Shown here one piece after another: positions 17,727-26,451 of a stretch of 64,000 nucleotides of DNA. Source of the stretch: Bacteroidales bacterium. Lineage in GTDB: Bacteria; Bacteroidota; Bacteroidia; Bacteroidales; ML635J-15. Made by a program: the position numbers and the translations under genes. The stretch covers positions 80,114 to 144,113 of the forward strand of contig QKHS01000015.1 of assembly GCA_003249955.1 (NCBI GenBank), in the 5' to 3' direction. Numbering within the stretch: position 1 is the stretch's first letter; each line of letters opens with the position of its first letter. The notes below the pieces were generated by a model. It saw only the letters and a program-made list of their open reading frames with translations. It was not told the origin of the DNA and did no database searches.

Positions 17727-19181
17727 ATGATTATTTACTACGGAACCAGAGAAAAAAAGCTAAAACTTAAACAGGACAAACAATTATTCTGTCCTAAATG
17801 TGGTAAAAGCGCAATATCATTTCATATTTTTCAGGAGTACTTTTACTTATACTGGATTCCTATGTTTCCGATCGGGAGAAGAAAAGTTGCAGCCTGTAGC
17901 AATTGTGGCGAAGCTTATCAGGATAAAGGAATTCCGGATTATTTTAAAGATGAATTATCTGCTGTAAATAAAAAAGCTTACATCCCGCCACAACTATTTT
18001 CAGGAACTCTGGTAATAGCTGCAGTAATTATTTTCTTTGTATTCTTTCATGATAACAGGACTAAATACAAGTATCCTAACGGAGAAAAACAGGCAATAGG
18101 AGAATATAAAAATGGCTATATGGATGGAGAATGGACATTTTGGTTCGAAAACGGACAAACAAATGCCATTCAACATTATAACATGGGACTGGAAAACGGA
18201 CATTGGGTATGGTGGCTGGAAGACGGAAGCCTTGAAAAAGAAGGCAATTACAAAAACGGCATGATGCATGGGAAATGGACTTCCTACTACCCGTCAGGGA
18301 AAAAAATGGGGACTGAGAACTATGTTAACCACAGATTAAATGGCTTATGTTTATATTACTATGAAAACGGGAATAAATATCTGGAAGGGAATTATATTCG
18401 CGACAAAGAAGATGGGAAGTGGACATATTGGTATGAAAACGGCAAAATTTACGAAGAGGGTAGTTTTTATAACGGGAACAGAACCGGGATATGGAACACT
18501 TATTACTACAACGGGAATAAACAGGTCAAGGCTTCTTACAATGATTCCGTTTTTAAAATTATCAGTTATTGGGATACTACCGGTAATGAAATAATTAAAA
18601 ATGGGAATGGCAAACTGACTACATATTATAATAATGGGAATACCGAATCAATGGGAATTATTGAGGATGGGACACCTGTTGGAGACTGGACTTATTGGAA
18701 GCCTGACGGAAGGATATCTCAAAAAGGGAAATTTATCAATAATAAATATTATATAAAAGAATGCTGGAATTCTGCCGGAGATCAGATAGTTAAAAACGGA
18801 AACGGTTATTACACTTCAGACACCATTGATAATATTGTATATTCGGAAGGAAGGTATCTTAACGGCGTTCCTGAAGGTGAATGGATAACCAGAAATGAAT
18901 CAGGAATTATCATAAACACTTGTAACTACACCAATGGCACTGCAGACGGACTTATAGAACAGTTTTTTGATAATGGCAATATAAGGGTTAAAGGAAATTA
19001 CTCTAACGGGAAAGAAGTTGGTGTTTGGATCTGGTACTATGAAACAGGGGAAGAAGAGTCTAAGATTGAATTTGTTGACGGGAAAAAAGAAGGGGAACAA
19101 ATATTTAAGAATACATCCGGACTTGTAATTAAACGGGAATCATACAAAAACGGGGAATTTAAAAGTGAAGAGACCAATTAA
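17727..19181 (+). CDS. Zinc-ribbon and MORN-variant repeat membrane protein
   Basis: The start at 17727 (MIIYYGTREKKLKLK) is preferred over 17703 because it begins the zinc-ribbon domain exactly. Cys22/Cys25 (CPKC) and a second pair (CSNC) form a treble-cleft/zinc-ribbon signature, with YLYWIPMFPIGRRKV between them. A single TM helix follows (about residues 96-113, TLVIAAVIIFFVFFH). Then come about 14 MORN-variant repeats of the type YKNGYMDGEWTFWFENGQ, as in YwqK-like proteins. The domain order suggests a cytoplasmic zinc-ribbon linked through the membrane to a repeat domain, though topology is unproven. Function unknown. Confidence 0.8.
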   Translation: MIIYYGTREKKLKLKQDKQLFCPKCGKSAISFHIFQEYFYLYWIPMFPIGRRKVAACSNCGEAYQDKGIPDYFKDELSAVNKKAYIPPQLFSGTLVIAAVIIFFVFFHDNRTKYKYPNGEKQAIGEYKNGYMDGEWTFWFENGQTNAIQHYNMGLENGHWVWWLEDGSLEKEGNYKNGMMHGKWTSYYPSGKKMGTENYVNHRLNGLCLYYYENGNKYLEGNYIRDKEDGKWTYWYENGKIYEEGSFYNGNRTGIWNTYYYNGNKQVKASYNDSVFKIISYWDTTGNEIIKNGNGKLTTYYNNGNTESMGIIEDGTPVGDWTYWKPDGRISQKGKFINNKYYIKECWNSAGDQIVKNGNGYYTSDTIDNIVYSEGRYLNGVPEGEWITRNESGIIINTCNYTNGTADGLIEQFFDNGNIRVKGNYSNGKEVGVWIWYYETGEEESKIEFVDGKKEGEQIFKNTSGLVIKRESYKNGEFKSEETN

Positions 19182-19322
19182 TCTGTCTGTGTAAATTTAA
19201 ATTCCAAATATTACGCTGTTATCCAACAATTCTCTTAAACCGGTTACATTTTTAAATTTTATGTACGCGGATCAAATTGTACTTATATATTTGCAGAATA
19301 AATACTTAAACATTTCTGTTTT

Positions 19323-19673
19323 ATGAAAAAGTCAACAAAAATAATTATCGGAATTCTGACAATCTGGCCAATTTTATATCTTTTATTTTTCATGGTTTTC
19401 TTCTTTTCCTCCTTCTTCTTTTTACAAGGTCATGAAGACGGTATTTTTTTGGCATCAAACTTTATGATTCTGTTCGGACTTCATTTTTTCACAATCATAA
19501 TGTCAATGGGATTATTAGTTTTTTATGTAATAAATATTTTCAGAAATGATCGGGTAAAAAGTAACCAGAAGACATTATGGGCTGTCATTTTATTTATGGG
19601 CAATATGATTGCAATGCCGGTGTATTTTTATCTTTTTATCTGGAAAGAGCCAAAACAGGAAAGTATTGAATAA
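19323..19673 (+). CDS. Small membrane protein, unknown function
   Basis: A 116-residue protein with three predicted hydrophobic helices: about residues 8-36, 43-68 and 83-105. A basic loop (NDRVKSNQKT) lies between the second and third. It has a good Lys-rich N-terminus and no family I recognise. It stands alone between the MORN protein and tRNA-Thr; the ~140-bp upstream gap has no exact promoter box. Confidence 0.7.
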   Translation: MKKSTKIIIGILTIWPILYLLFFMVFFFSSFFFLQGHEDGIFLASNFMILFGLHFFTIIMSMGLLVFYVINIFRNDRVKSNQKTLWAVILFMGNMIAMPVYFYLFIWKEPKQESIE

Positions 19674-19693
19674 AAACATATGTTTTTTACAAG

Positions 19694-19765
19694 AGCCACC
19701 CACGGGATTTGAACCCGCGACCTGCTGTTTACGAAACAGCTGCTCTACCGCTGAGCTAAGGTGGC
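19694..19765 (-). tRNA. tRNA-Thr (anticodon CGT)
   Basis: On the minus strand a 72-nt cloverleaf starts GCCACCT and ends GGGTGGC plus discriminator T. It has the D-arm GCTC AGCGGTA GAGC and an anticodon arm GCTGT-TTCGTAA-ACAGC giving anticodon CGT, which reads ACG. The T-arm is GCGGG TTCAAAT CCCGT. CCA is not encoded, as is usual in this phylum. Confidence 0.96.
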
Positions 19766-19812
19766 GAAGTTGCGAAAATAAATAATTAATTCTTACCCCG
19801 TACAGTTTTTTT

Positions 19813-20853
19813 TTACAAAATTACCATTGTTGCCCCAAAACCATATTCTCTGAAAGAAGCATCTTCATATGGTAATTTATACTGAACTGACAATGATTCC
19901 CGCAAAGCCGCTTTAAGCGTTCCGTTACCTATACCGTGAATTAAAATTACTTTGCCCGCCTTTCTTAAAATAGCATCAGTCATAGTTTTATGAAAAACTT
20001 CCAGTTGTTTCTGAATAATGTCTGCATTTGACATTCCGATAACACTATCAACCAACTGATTAATATGCAGATCTACTTCTATTGTCATAGCTTCTTTTCT
20101 TGGCTTGAATCTTTTTGAAGAATCTTCTTCCTCACACATATCTTTCTCTGCCAGAGTTCTTTCAAAATCTTCATCAGATTTTACAGACTGGCCAAGCCCC
20201 TGTTTTTCTTTCAGTAACTCAAACATATAAGCCTTCTCATCAAAGAAATCGTTATCTATAAACACATGCTCCTGAAAGAATTTCAACGGAACTATCTTAA
20301 TTTTTCTCTCCACCTGTTCGTGTAAAGTCTGATATGGGTGATTATAAAACAACATCTGGATTATAAGCTCTTTAGAAGTATTTATCTGTTCACGGCTTAA
20401 GTCTCCCGTACAAACTTTGATATTGGGTTCCAGAATGTCGGCATCAATTTTTTCGTAACCGTTTTCTCCGCGCAATACAATATGATAAAAAATATAAAAA
20501 TCCGAATCATTAATTATATATGACTCAAATCCGTCAAAATCGCCATCCTGTTTACGCAAGAAAGCAAACAAAACTTCAGTAATATTATCATTTTTCAACT
20601 CTGGGTTGTCTTTTTGCCTTTGAGCAGATTTTTCAGTATTTCCCGAAGACTTAACTGTTTTATCAGGAGTAACCTGTTTTACAGTTTCTACAGCAACAGC
20701 CCTTTCAACCACGACAAGTTCATTCACAGGAAAAGGATATTCAAAATCGTCCTTATCTTTTACCATTACCATATTTTTCGAGATTATCTTAACAACGACA
20801 CCGCCGCCTACATCATTCAAAAATCTGACTTTATCTCCGGTATTTATTTCCAT
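19813..20853 (-). CDS. DUF2027 and Smr domain protein
   Basis: This 346-residue protein has an N-terminal beta-rich module (GDKVRFLNDVGGGVVVKI...NMVMVKD) of the type found in Bacteroidota DUF2027 proteins. The C-terminal ~90 residues are a Smr domain, with the family signature VDLHINQLVD and the HGIGNGTLKAALRE loop. Smr domains occur in MutS2 and stand-alone proteins; several are endonucleases acting on nucleic acids or stalled ribosomes. The stand-alone cellular role here is not known. It is transcribed divergently from queA across a 138-bp gap. Confidence 0.88.
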   Translation of the reverse strand: MEINTGDKVRFLNDVGGGVVVKIISKNMVMVKDKDDFEYPFPVNELVVVERAVAVETVKQVTPDKTVKSSGNTEKSAQRQKDNPELKNDNITEVLFAFLRKQDGDFDGFESYIINDSDFYIFYHIVLRGENGYEKIDADILEPNIKVCTGDLSREQINTSKELIIQMLFYNHPYQTLHEQVERKIKIVPLKFFQEHVFIDNDFFDEKAYMFELLKEKQGLGQSVKSDEDFERTLAEKDMCEEEDSSKRFKPRKEAMTIEVDLHINQLVDSVIGMSNADIIQKQLEVFHKTMTDAILRKAGKVILIHGIGNGTLKAALRESLSVQYKLPYEDASFREYGFGATMVIL

Positions 20854-20967
20854 TTTATTATTGTTTTTTAATTACAAATTGTCCTGAAAAGCAGTAACAC
20901 ATACAGTATTCCGGGTTAAACACCAACACTCTTCTGCCAACTCTGTGCATCGCTCCGAACTTTTTTT

Positions 20968-20975
20968 TACTTTTG
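20968..20975 (+). promoter_or_regulatory. -7 promoter box of queA
   Basis: TACTTTTG, an exact TAnnTTTG match, lies 16 nt before the queA ATG. Confidence 0.6.
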
Positions 20976-20991
20976 TGCAAAATTAACAAAA

Positions 20992-22248
20992 ATGCACGAA
21001 GACAGGCATATAAACATTAACGATTACGATTATTCTTTGCCCGACGAAAGAATAGCAAAATATCCTTTGGAAAAACGCGATGATTCAAAGCTACTGATAA
21101 TGAAGGATAAAGCCATCTCTCAGGATATTTTTAAAAACATAGGCAACTATCTTCCTACCGACAGCCTTATTGTCTTTAACAACACCAGAGTAATTAAGGC
21201 CAGGCTTCATTTTAACAAAGACACAGGATCAAAAATTGAAATATTTTGTCTTGAACCCGTGAACCCGGTTGACTATGCAATGTCATTGTCTTCAAATAAC
21301 AGTTGTAGCTGGAAATGCCTTGTCGGAAATAATAAAAAATGGAAAAACGGAAAACTTACAAAAATAATTCAGGTTAAAAATCAGGATATATACCTGAGCG
21401 TAAGTAAAACTGCTGTTTCGGGCAATGCTTTTGAAATTTTATTTGAATGGGATAATAAGGATGTAATTTTTTCTGAGATACTTGAGGCATTCGGGAATAT
21501 TCCGATTCCTCCGTATTTAAACAGAGAATCCGAAAATATTGACAACAGCAGATATCAGACAATTTACAGTAAATATCAGGGATCGGTAGCTGCTCCTACT
21601 GCAGGCCTGCATTTTACCGAAGAAGTTTTTGAATCATTGAATAAAAAAGGCATATCCGGGGAATCTGTAACTCTTCATGTCGGTGCCGGAACTTTTCAAC
21701 CTGTAAAAGCAGAAACGATATCCGAACATGAAATGCATACCGAACACTTTATTATTACAAAACAAAATATTGAACAATTTATTAAATACAGCGGAAACAT
21801 AACAGTTGTAGGTACGACTACGGTAAGAACGCTGGAAAGTTTCTGGCAGGTTGCCTTACAAATAAGCAACAATCCCGAAAAGTCTGACAATAATTTTGTA
21901 GTAACACAATGGGAAGCTTATGCTGAAATAAAAGAAGCAAAAACCGGTCTGCTAAAAAATGCTTTGGACTGGATGATAAAAAACAATTTCGATCATATTA
22001 ATTGTGCAACACAAATAATAATAATCCCCGGGTACGAATTTAAATTAACTGACAGGCTGATTACAAATTTTCATCAGCCGAAATCTACCTTGTTGTTGCT
22101 CCTGGCTGCTTTCATCGGGAACGAATGGAAAAATGTTTACAGGTATGCTCTTGAAAACGGATTCCGTTTTTTAAGCTATGGAGACAGTTCTGTTTTTTTC
22201 AAAGAAGTCTCTTCCGCTAAATTAATAAATATCTGCAAAAGTCTCTGA
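20992..22248 (+). CDS. queA: S-adenosylmethionine:tRNA ribosyltransferase-isomerase
   Basis: This 418-residue enzyme transfers and isomerises the ribose of S-adenosylmethionine onto 7-aminomethyl-7-deazaguanine in tRNA, giving epoxyqueuosine. Family motifs visible are YDYSLPDERIAKYPLEKRDDSKLL, split across the N-terminus, then VFNNTRVIKARL, AAPTAGLHFTEE, LHVGAGTF.PVK and the C-terminal NFHQPKSTLLLL. It is longer than the ~340-350 aa proteobacterial enzyme; extra length in this family is common in Bacteroidota. It is expressed from its own -7 box and is followed by a DUF308 gene 30 bp downstream. Confidence 0.95.
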   Translation: MHEDRHININDYDYSLPDERIAKYPLEKRDDSKLLIMKDKAISQDIFKNIGNYLPTDSLIVFNNTRVIKARLHFNKDTGSKIEIFCLEPVNPVDYAMSLSSNNSCSWKCLVGNNKKWKNGKLTKIIQVKNQDIYLSVSKTAVSGNAFEILFEWDNKDVIFSEILEAFGNIPIPPYLNRESENIDNSRYQTIYSKYQGSVAAPTAGLHFTEEVFESLNKKGISGESVTLHVGAGTFQPVKAETISEHEMHTEHFIITKQNIEQFIKYSGNITVVGTTTVRTLESFWQVALQISNNPEKSDNNFVVTQWEAYAEIKEAKTGLLKNALDWMIKNNFDHINCATQIIIIPGYEFKLTDRLITNFHQPKSTLLLLLAAFIGNEWKNVYRYALENGFRFLSYGDSSVFFKEVSSAKLINICKSL

Positions 22249-22278
22249 TTTTTTTTATATTTGTAAAAAATATAAAAT

Positions 22279-22902
22279 ATGAAAAAGTCCATCATTCCGG
22301 CGAATGTTATTTTTTATTTGGGTCTTGTTTCCTTTGCGGTAGGTATAACTGCTGTTACAGTTCCCGAATTCACAATTCAAACTATTATCATCATCATAGG
22401 GATTATTTTTGCACTTGGCGGAGCAATTACAATGATTTTAAGACTACGGAAAAAATCGAATAAAAAATTCTTTAATGTATTACAACTCATTCTAAGCGGA
22501 ATAAACGTTGTTTTTGGAGCAATTCTGGCCATAATACCGGATGTTTTTCTGGAAATTTTTATTATCATTTTAGGTGCCGCACTAATTATGGGAGGAATAA
22601 CCCAGCTTATTATCACACTTAGCTTCACTCCCATTTCAAACACCGGAAAAATGTTCATAGGCTTATCTCTGGCTATGATTATTTCCGGTACAATTTTCAT
22701 TTTTAACCCTTTTGAAACGGCAACAGCAATCACAAAATTCTTCGGAATTATTGCAAGTGTTTATGGTCTTACCAATATAATGCTATCATTCTGGCTTAAA
22801 AACGAAATTGCTAAAGTAAACAAGCCTGTAGTTACAAAAATTATCGATTACCCTGCAGACAGCAACGAAGACTCCTCAGATTCTTCCGGTGACGGAGAAT
22901 AA
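22279..22902 (+). CDS. DUF308/HdeD-like membrane protein
   Basis: A 207-residue protein with about six short hydrophobic helices in consecutive pairs (IIPANVIFYLGLVSFAVGITAV, TIIIIIGIIFALGGAITMI, VFLEIFIIILGAALIMGG). This is the repeated two-helix pattern of DUF308/HdeD proteins. HdeD is linked to acid resistance in Escherichia coli, but most members are uncharacterised. The cytoplasmic tail is acidic and Ser-rich (SNEDSSDSSGDGE). It lies 30 bp after queA and is likely co-transcribed with it. Confidence 0.8.
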   Translation: MKKSIIPANVIFYLGLVSFAVGITAVTVPEFTIQTIIIIIGIIFALGGAITMILRLRKKSNKKFFNVLQLILSGINVVFGAILAIIPDVFLEIFIIILGAALIMGGITQLIITLSFTPISNTGKMFIGLSLAMIISGTIFIFNPFETATAITKFFGIIASVYGLTNIMLSFWLKNEIAKVNKPVVTKIIDYPADSNEDSSDSSGDGE

Positions 22903-22980
22903 ATATTTTTACACTTACACATCGACACCAACTGCAAAGCACTGCACTATATATTAAACAGACTGTAACATCAGCCCGTA

Positions 22981-23013
22981 TTTGTCAAATTAATTATTCA
23001 ACAAATAATTTTG
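22981..23013 (+). promoter_or_regulatory. Two-element Bacteroidota promoter of the FKBP gene
   Basis: TTTG (22981-22984), a 21-nt spacer, then TAATTTTG (23006-23013). Both elements match the phylum consensus. It lies 64 nt upstream of the FKBP ATG. Confidence 0.75.
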
Positions 23014-23077
23014 CCAGTTTAAATTAAAGAACTATTATTACAATTTATTTTAAATTATAAATTAAAGAAATTACAAA

Positions 23078-23530
23078 ATGAAAGTTGCAAACGGAAAACT
23101 TGTCACCATCACCTACGACTTATACGTTGACGGATTTGACGGTGAGTTAATTGAGTCTATACAAGAAAATGAACCTGCATTATTTTTATGCGGCGAAGGT
23201 GAAATGCTGGAAACATTCGAAGAAAAACTCGTAGGTATGCAGGCAGGCGACACCTTTAAGTTCACATTAACAAAAGATGAAGCATACGGAGACGAAGATG
23301 AAGAAGCTTATGCAGAATTCCCTCTGGATGTTTTTAAAGATGACGAAGGCGGACTTCCTGAAGTTGGAGACTACGTTCCCATGGAAGATGAAGACGGAAC
23401 TGTTTTTGACGGTATCGCAATTGAAATTAACGATGACCATATTGTAATTGATTTTAACCATCCGCTGGCTGGTGAAGATCTTTACTTTACCGGAAAAATT
23501 GTTAAAGTTGAAGATGCTCCGAAAAAATAA
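23078..23530 (+). CDS. SlyD-like FKBP-type peptidyl-prolyl isomerase
   Basis: A 150-residue protein with FKBP beta-strands interrupted by an insert-in-flap (DEAYGDEDEEAYAEFPLDVFKDDE ... VGDYVPMEDEDGTVFDG), the hallmark of the SlyD subgroup, whose flap domain binds unfolded chains. It has the FKBP-type region LVTITYDLYVDGFDGELIES and ends with FNHPLAGEDLYFTGKIV. It is strongly acidic. The His-rich metal-binding tail of E. coli SlyD is absent. Role: cytoplasmic folding helper catalysing prolyl cis-trans isomerisation. It has a good two-element promoter and a probable terminator. Confidence 0.92.
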   Translation: MKVANGKLVTITYDLYVDGFDGELIESIQENEPALFLCGEGEMLETFEEKLVGMQAGDTFKFTLTKDEAYGDEDEEAYAEFPLDVFKDDEGGLPEVGDYVPMEDEDGTVFDGIAIEINDDHIVIDFNHPLAGEDLYFTGKIVKVEDAPKK

Positions 23531-23568
23531 ATGCAGCATTTTTGCAAAAACAGATAACAACATTTATA

Positions 23569-23613
23569 ATCTGAAAACTTCTGATAACAATATCGGATAG
23601 TTTTCAGATTTTT
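23569..23613 (+). terminator. Hairpin terminator after FKBP gene
   Basis: ATCTGAAAACT (23569-23579) pairs perfectly with AGTTTTCAGAT (23599-23609) around a 19-nt loop, followed by four T residues. The loop is large, so confidence is moderate. Confidence 0.6.
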
Positions 23614-23654
23614 GAGTATAATTTATTTTTACTTTTATTGAGATTTAATTAAGA

Positions 23655-24401
23655 ATGGACGAACAGGAAAGCATGTTGGAAAAAATGAGGCAGATTGCAC
23701 TTAATAATCCAGAAAACATCAGGATTATTGAAACAAGTGTTGATGCTGAAATTCAGATTGAGTTTTTCGAAACCCTGCAAAAAGCCGGCGAAGAAAAAGA
23801 ATTTCCTGAACCAAAAGTTCTGCTTGAAGGGTTACACGATAAAAACCTGACCATTTCACAAAAAAAAGAAATACTTGCCAGACTGACTGCTTACGGAGAA
23901 GTAGAGACATACCGCATGATAGAAGAATACCTCAAAAATCCTGAACCGGAATTAAAAACATGGGCATATCTTTCTTATCAGCAGGCAAGAATGTTTCTGG
24001 AATCCAACCTCCTGGAAGAATCAAAAATTTATATAGCTTCCGGGTTGGGTGGTAAAGACCACAGATTGAGATATATTTTCGCATTTTCTTCTAAGGAAAG
24101 CTCTTTTACAGATGCTCAAAAAAACATTATCAAAGGAGAAGTTGATTATTTCCTGAAAAAAAATGACGGATATTCCGAAGAATTATTGTTCGATAAAAAC
24201 TATGTAATCTGCACAACAGTAATTGCACTTTACGTTAACCTTGTCGAATTGATTCAGGAAATAGTTACAGAAATAAATCAATACGGAGGATTTCTCAAAG
24301 AAAATGTATTTATCACAAATGAGAAAAAAATATACTCTCAGGATTTGGATCTTATTTTCAACGAAAAAGATAATATTGATTACATTCCCGACGAAGATTG
24401 A
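23655..24401 (+). CDS. Conserved cytoplasmic protein of unknown function
   Basis: A 248-residue, highly acidic and mainly alpha-helical protein with no signal peptide. The middle (LLEGLHDKNLTISQKKEILARLTAYGEVETYRMIEEYL, split here by helix breaks) reads like HEAT-type paired helices, but I cannot name a family. Its stop codon overlaps the ung start as TGATG, so the two are translationally coupled. That suggests, without proving, a link to base-excision repair or simply a fixed gene order. Confidence 0.72.
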   Translation: MDEQESMLEKMRQIALNNPENIRIIETSVDAEIQIEFFETLQKAGEEKEFPEPKVLLEGLHDKNLTISQKKEILARLTAYGEVETYRMIEEYLKNPEPELKTWAYLSYQQARMFLESNLLEESKIYIASGLGGKDHRLRYIFAFSSKESSFTDAQKNIIKGEVDYFLKKNDGYSEELLFDKNYVICTTVIALYVNLVELIQEIVTEINQYGGFLKENVFITNEKKIYSQDLDLIFNEKDNIDYIPDED

Positions 24402-25072
24402 TGTCAGAAAAAAAAGTTAACATAGAAGATTCATGGTATAACCAGCTTAAAAATGAGTTTGACAAAGACTATTTTTTAAAGTTGAAAGATTTCCTTGTTG
24501 AAGAAAAAAAGACACATACTGTTTACCCTCCCGGATCACAGATTTTTTCAGCATTTAACTTTACTCCTTTCGATAAAGTTAAAGTTGTTATACTGGGACA
24601 AGATCCTTATCACGGCCCGGGACAGGCACACGGATTATGTTTTTCCGTTCCGCAAGGTGTAAAACCTCCGCCTTCCCTGGTAAATATTTACAAAGAGCTG
24701 AAAACTGACGTAGGCTTTAACATCCCTTCTCACGGAAATCTGGAAGCATGGGCAAAACAAGGAGTATTACTGCTTAATGCAACACTTACAGTTCGGGCAA
24801 ACACAGCAGGATCACACCAGAATAAAGGATGGGAAATTTTTACCGACAAAGTAATCTCCACAATAAGCCAAAACCGCGAAAATGTTGTTTTTGTACTCTG
24901 GGGACGATATGCTCAGGCAAAAGAAGTTCTGGTTGACAAATCAAAACACTATATTTTAAAAGCTGCTCACCCGTCACCTTTAAGCGCATTTAACGGATTC
25001 TTCGGCTGCAAACATTTCTCTAAAATAAATGATTTCCTTACACAAAAAGGAATAGAGCCTGTTAACTGGTAA
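24401..25072 (+). CDS. ung: Uracil-DNA glycosylase, family 1
   Basis: The ATG at 24401 shares its A with the upstream TGA; an in-frame TTG at 24398 is rejected. The protein has the family 1 water-activating motif GQDPYHGPGQAHG, with catalytic Asp68, and the minor-groove motif AHPSPLSAFNGFFG with catalytic His. The central LLNATLTVR and VVFVLWG segments are also family-typical. At about 223 residues it matches the standard length. It excises uracil from DNA as the first step of base-excision repair. Confidence 0.97.
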   Translation: MSEKKVNIEDSWYNQLKNEFDKDYFLKLKDFLVEEKKTHTVYPPGSQIFSAFNFTPFDKVKVVILGQDPYHGPGQAHGLCFSVPQGVKPPPSLVNIYKELKTDVGFNIPSHGNLEAWAKQGVLLLNATLTVRANTAGSHQNKGWEIFTDKVISTISQNRENVVFVLWGRYAQAKEVLVDKSKHYILKAAHPSPLSAFNGFFGCKHFSKINDFLTQKGIEPVNW

Positions 25073-25118
25073 TCTCATTCTTTTTTCAGACTTTTAAATT
25101 TCATAATTTGTTTTTTCT

Positions 25119-25126
25119 TATTTTTG
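25119..25126 (+). promoter_or_regulatory. -7 promoter box setting the start of the 25147 gene
   Basis: TATTTTTG is an exact TAnnTTTG box 20 nt before the ATG at 25147. It lies inside any longer version starting at 25108, so the shorter start is preferred. Confidence 0.55.
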
Positions 25127-25146
25127 TAAACACAAATAATATTTTT

Positions 25147-25593
25147 ATGATTCCGTACCATTTAACAGAATTTATTGAGAAATCAATTGAGGAAATTGAA
25201 ATAGATCCTTTCAAAGCCAGAGGTCAGAAAGACGGACAGTGGACATTAAAATATAAAAACTCAACAGTCTGGATTGATGTGTTTAATTATCCCGAAAAAC
25301 CGGAAAAATACTATTTTCAGGTTATGAGTCCATTGTGTAAAATGGTTGACCGCAAAGCCGAAGAGTTCTCAATTGATCTGCTTGAGATAAACTACCTTAT
25401 GTACGGAAGCTGGATGTGCAAAAAAGACGGATGGATTTACGTTTTAAGCCTTCGCGAAGCTGACAATCTGCAAAAAGCCGAAATTGATGCAACAATAGAC
25501 AGAGTTGCTATTTACAGTTCAGATTATTGGGGAAAACTTTCGTTTAAATATAAAGGCTGCTGGGACGAGACACCTGAACCAAAAACAAAATAA
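25147..25593 (+). CDS. Small protein, possible YbjN/type III chaperone-like fold
   Basis: A protein of about 148 residues starting MIPYHLTEFIEKS; the upstream start at 25108 is rejected because of the promoter box. The alternation of an N-terminal helix, a beta-meander (GQWTLKYKNSTVWIDVFNY) and a C-terminal helix (EADNLQKAEIDATIDRVA) is reminiscent of YbjN-like proteins. This is only a fold-level impression. No catalytic motif was seen. Monocistronic. Confidence 0.65.
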   Translation: MIPYHLTEFIEKSIEEIEIDPFKARGQKDGQWTLKYKNSTVWIDVFNYPEKPEKYYFQVMSPLCKMVDRKAEEFSIDLLEINYLMYGSWMCKKDGWIYVLSLREADNLQKAEIDATIDRVAIYSSDYWGKLSFKYKGCWDETPEPKTK

Positions 25594-25647
25594 AAGAAAT
25601 TTTAACATTTTATTAAGCATCCTGCACAATTTTTGAAACAAAATCAT

Positions 25648-25655
25648 TATCTTTG
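25648..25655 (+). promoter_or_regulatory. -7 box upstream of the sigma factor gene
   Basis: TATCTTTG, an exact TAnnTTTG match, about 90 nt before the sigma factor ATG. The intervening leader contains the purine-rich AAAGGAGA near 25690, too far from the ATG to act as its ribosome binding site. Confidence 0.5.
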
Positions 25656-25744
25656 CGTATTAAATGTTGTAATTAAAAACTAAAAAACGAAAGGAGACCT
25701 TATATCGATAACACATCTACCCTTTAACTTTAAATAATATAGTT

Positions 25745-26341
25745 ATGAATTTGACAAGTTATTCCGATTATTCCGATCAGGAACTTATCGAAAGATTCAT
25801 TAAGGGTGAGAAAGAGTGTATCGAGGTTTTAATACAACGACACAAGAAAAAGGTTTACTCCTATATCCTTATAACAGTCAAAAATACTCATGTCGCTGAT
25901 GATTTGTTTCAGGACACGTTTATTAAAGTTATTAACTCTTTAAAATCGGGAACATATACCGATAAAGGAAAGTTTATAAGTTGGGTTATCCGTATAGCCC
26001 ACAATATTACAATTGATTATTTCAGGCGTGAAAAAAATCTTAACACCTGTTCCAATGATGACAGCGAAATAGATTTATTCAACTCCGAAAAATTCTCTGA
26101 CGAAAATATTGAAGACAGGATTGTAGGAGATCAGATTATGAATGATGTTAAAAGCCTTATTGATTTTCTGCCAGCCGAACAAAAAGAGATAATATTAATG
26201 CGTCATTACGGAGGAATGAGTTTTAAAGACATTGCCGAACAAACAGATGTCAGCATCAACACAGCTCTTGGCAGAATGAGATACGCCCTTATCAATCTGC
26301 GACGCATAGTTGATGAAAAAAATATTATTTTAACAAAATAA
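25745..26341 (+). CDS. ECF-type RNA polymerase sigma factor
   Basis: This 198-residue protein carries sigma region 2 (about residues 15-90: RHKKKVYSYILITVKNTHVADDLFQDTFIKV, broken by a turn, then ISWVIRIAHNITIDYFRREK) and region 4 (about 130-190: LPAEQKEIILMRHYGGMSFKDIAE, then TALGRMRYALINLRR). It directs RNA polymerase to a regulon that cannot be read from the sequence. No anti-sigma gene is adjacent; the next gene is a small exported protein behind a strong terminator. Regulation could therefore be transcriptional or through a distant anti-sigma factor. Confidence 0.92.
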   Translation: MNLTSYSDYSDQELIERFIKGEKECIEVLIQRHKKKVYSYILITVKNTHVADDLFQDTFIKVINSLKSGTYTDKGKFISWVIRIAHNITIDYFRREKNLNTCSNDDSEIDLFNSEKFSDENIEDRIVGDQIMNDVKSLIDFLPAEQKEIILMRHYGGMSFKDIAEQTDVSINTALGRMRYALINLRRIVDEKNIILTK

Positions 26342-26358
26342 CCTGTCAGATTTTGAGA

Positions 26359-26408
26359 AATACTCAGGATGGCATAATTTACACTATGCTATCCTGAGTA
26401 TTTTTTTT
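26359..26408 (+). terminator. Very strong terminator after sigma factor gene
   Basis: An 18-bp stem: 26359-26376 (AATACTCAGGATGGCATA) pairs with 26385-26402 with a single G-T wobble around the 8-nt loop ATTTACAC, followed by eight T residues. Confidence 0.93.
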
Positions 26409-26426
26409 ACGGCATAATTTTTATTA

Positions 26427-26434
26427 TAACTTTG
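26427..26434 (+). promoter_or_regulatory. -7 promoter box of the 26452 gene
   Basis: TAACTTTG, an exact TAnnTTTG match, 17 nt before the ATG. Confidence 0.6.
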
Positions 26435-26451
26435 CATAAAAGAATAAAAAA

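Noticed and set aside
22377..22733. 118-codon open frame antisense to the DUF308 gene
   Set aside because: Arises from the biased, repetitive membrane-protein sequence of the true gene.
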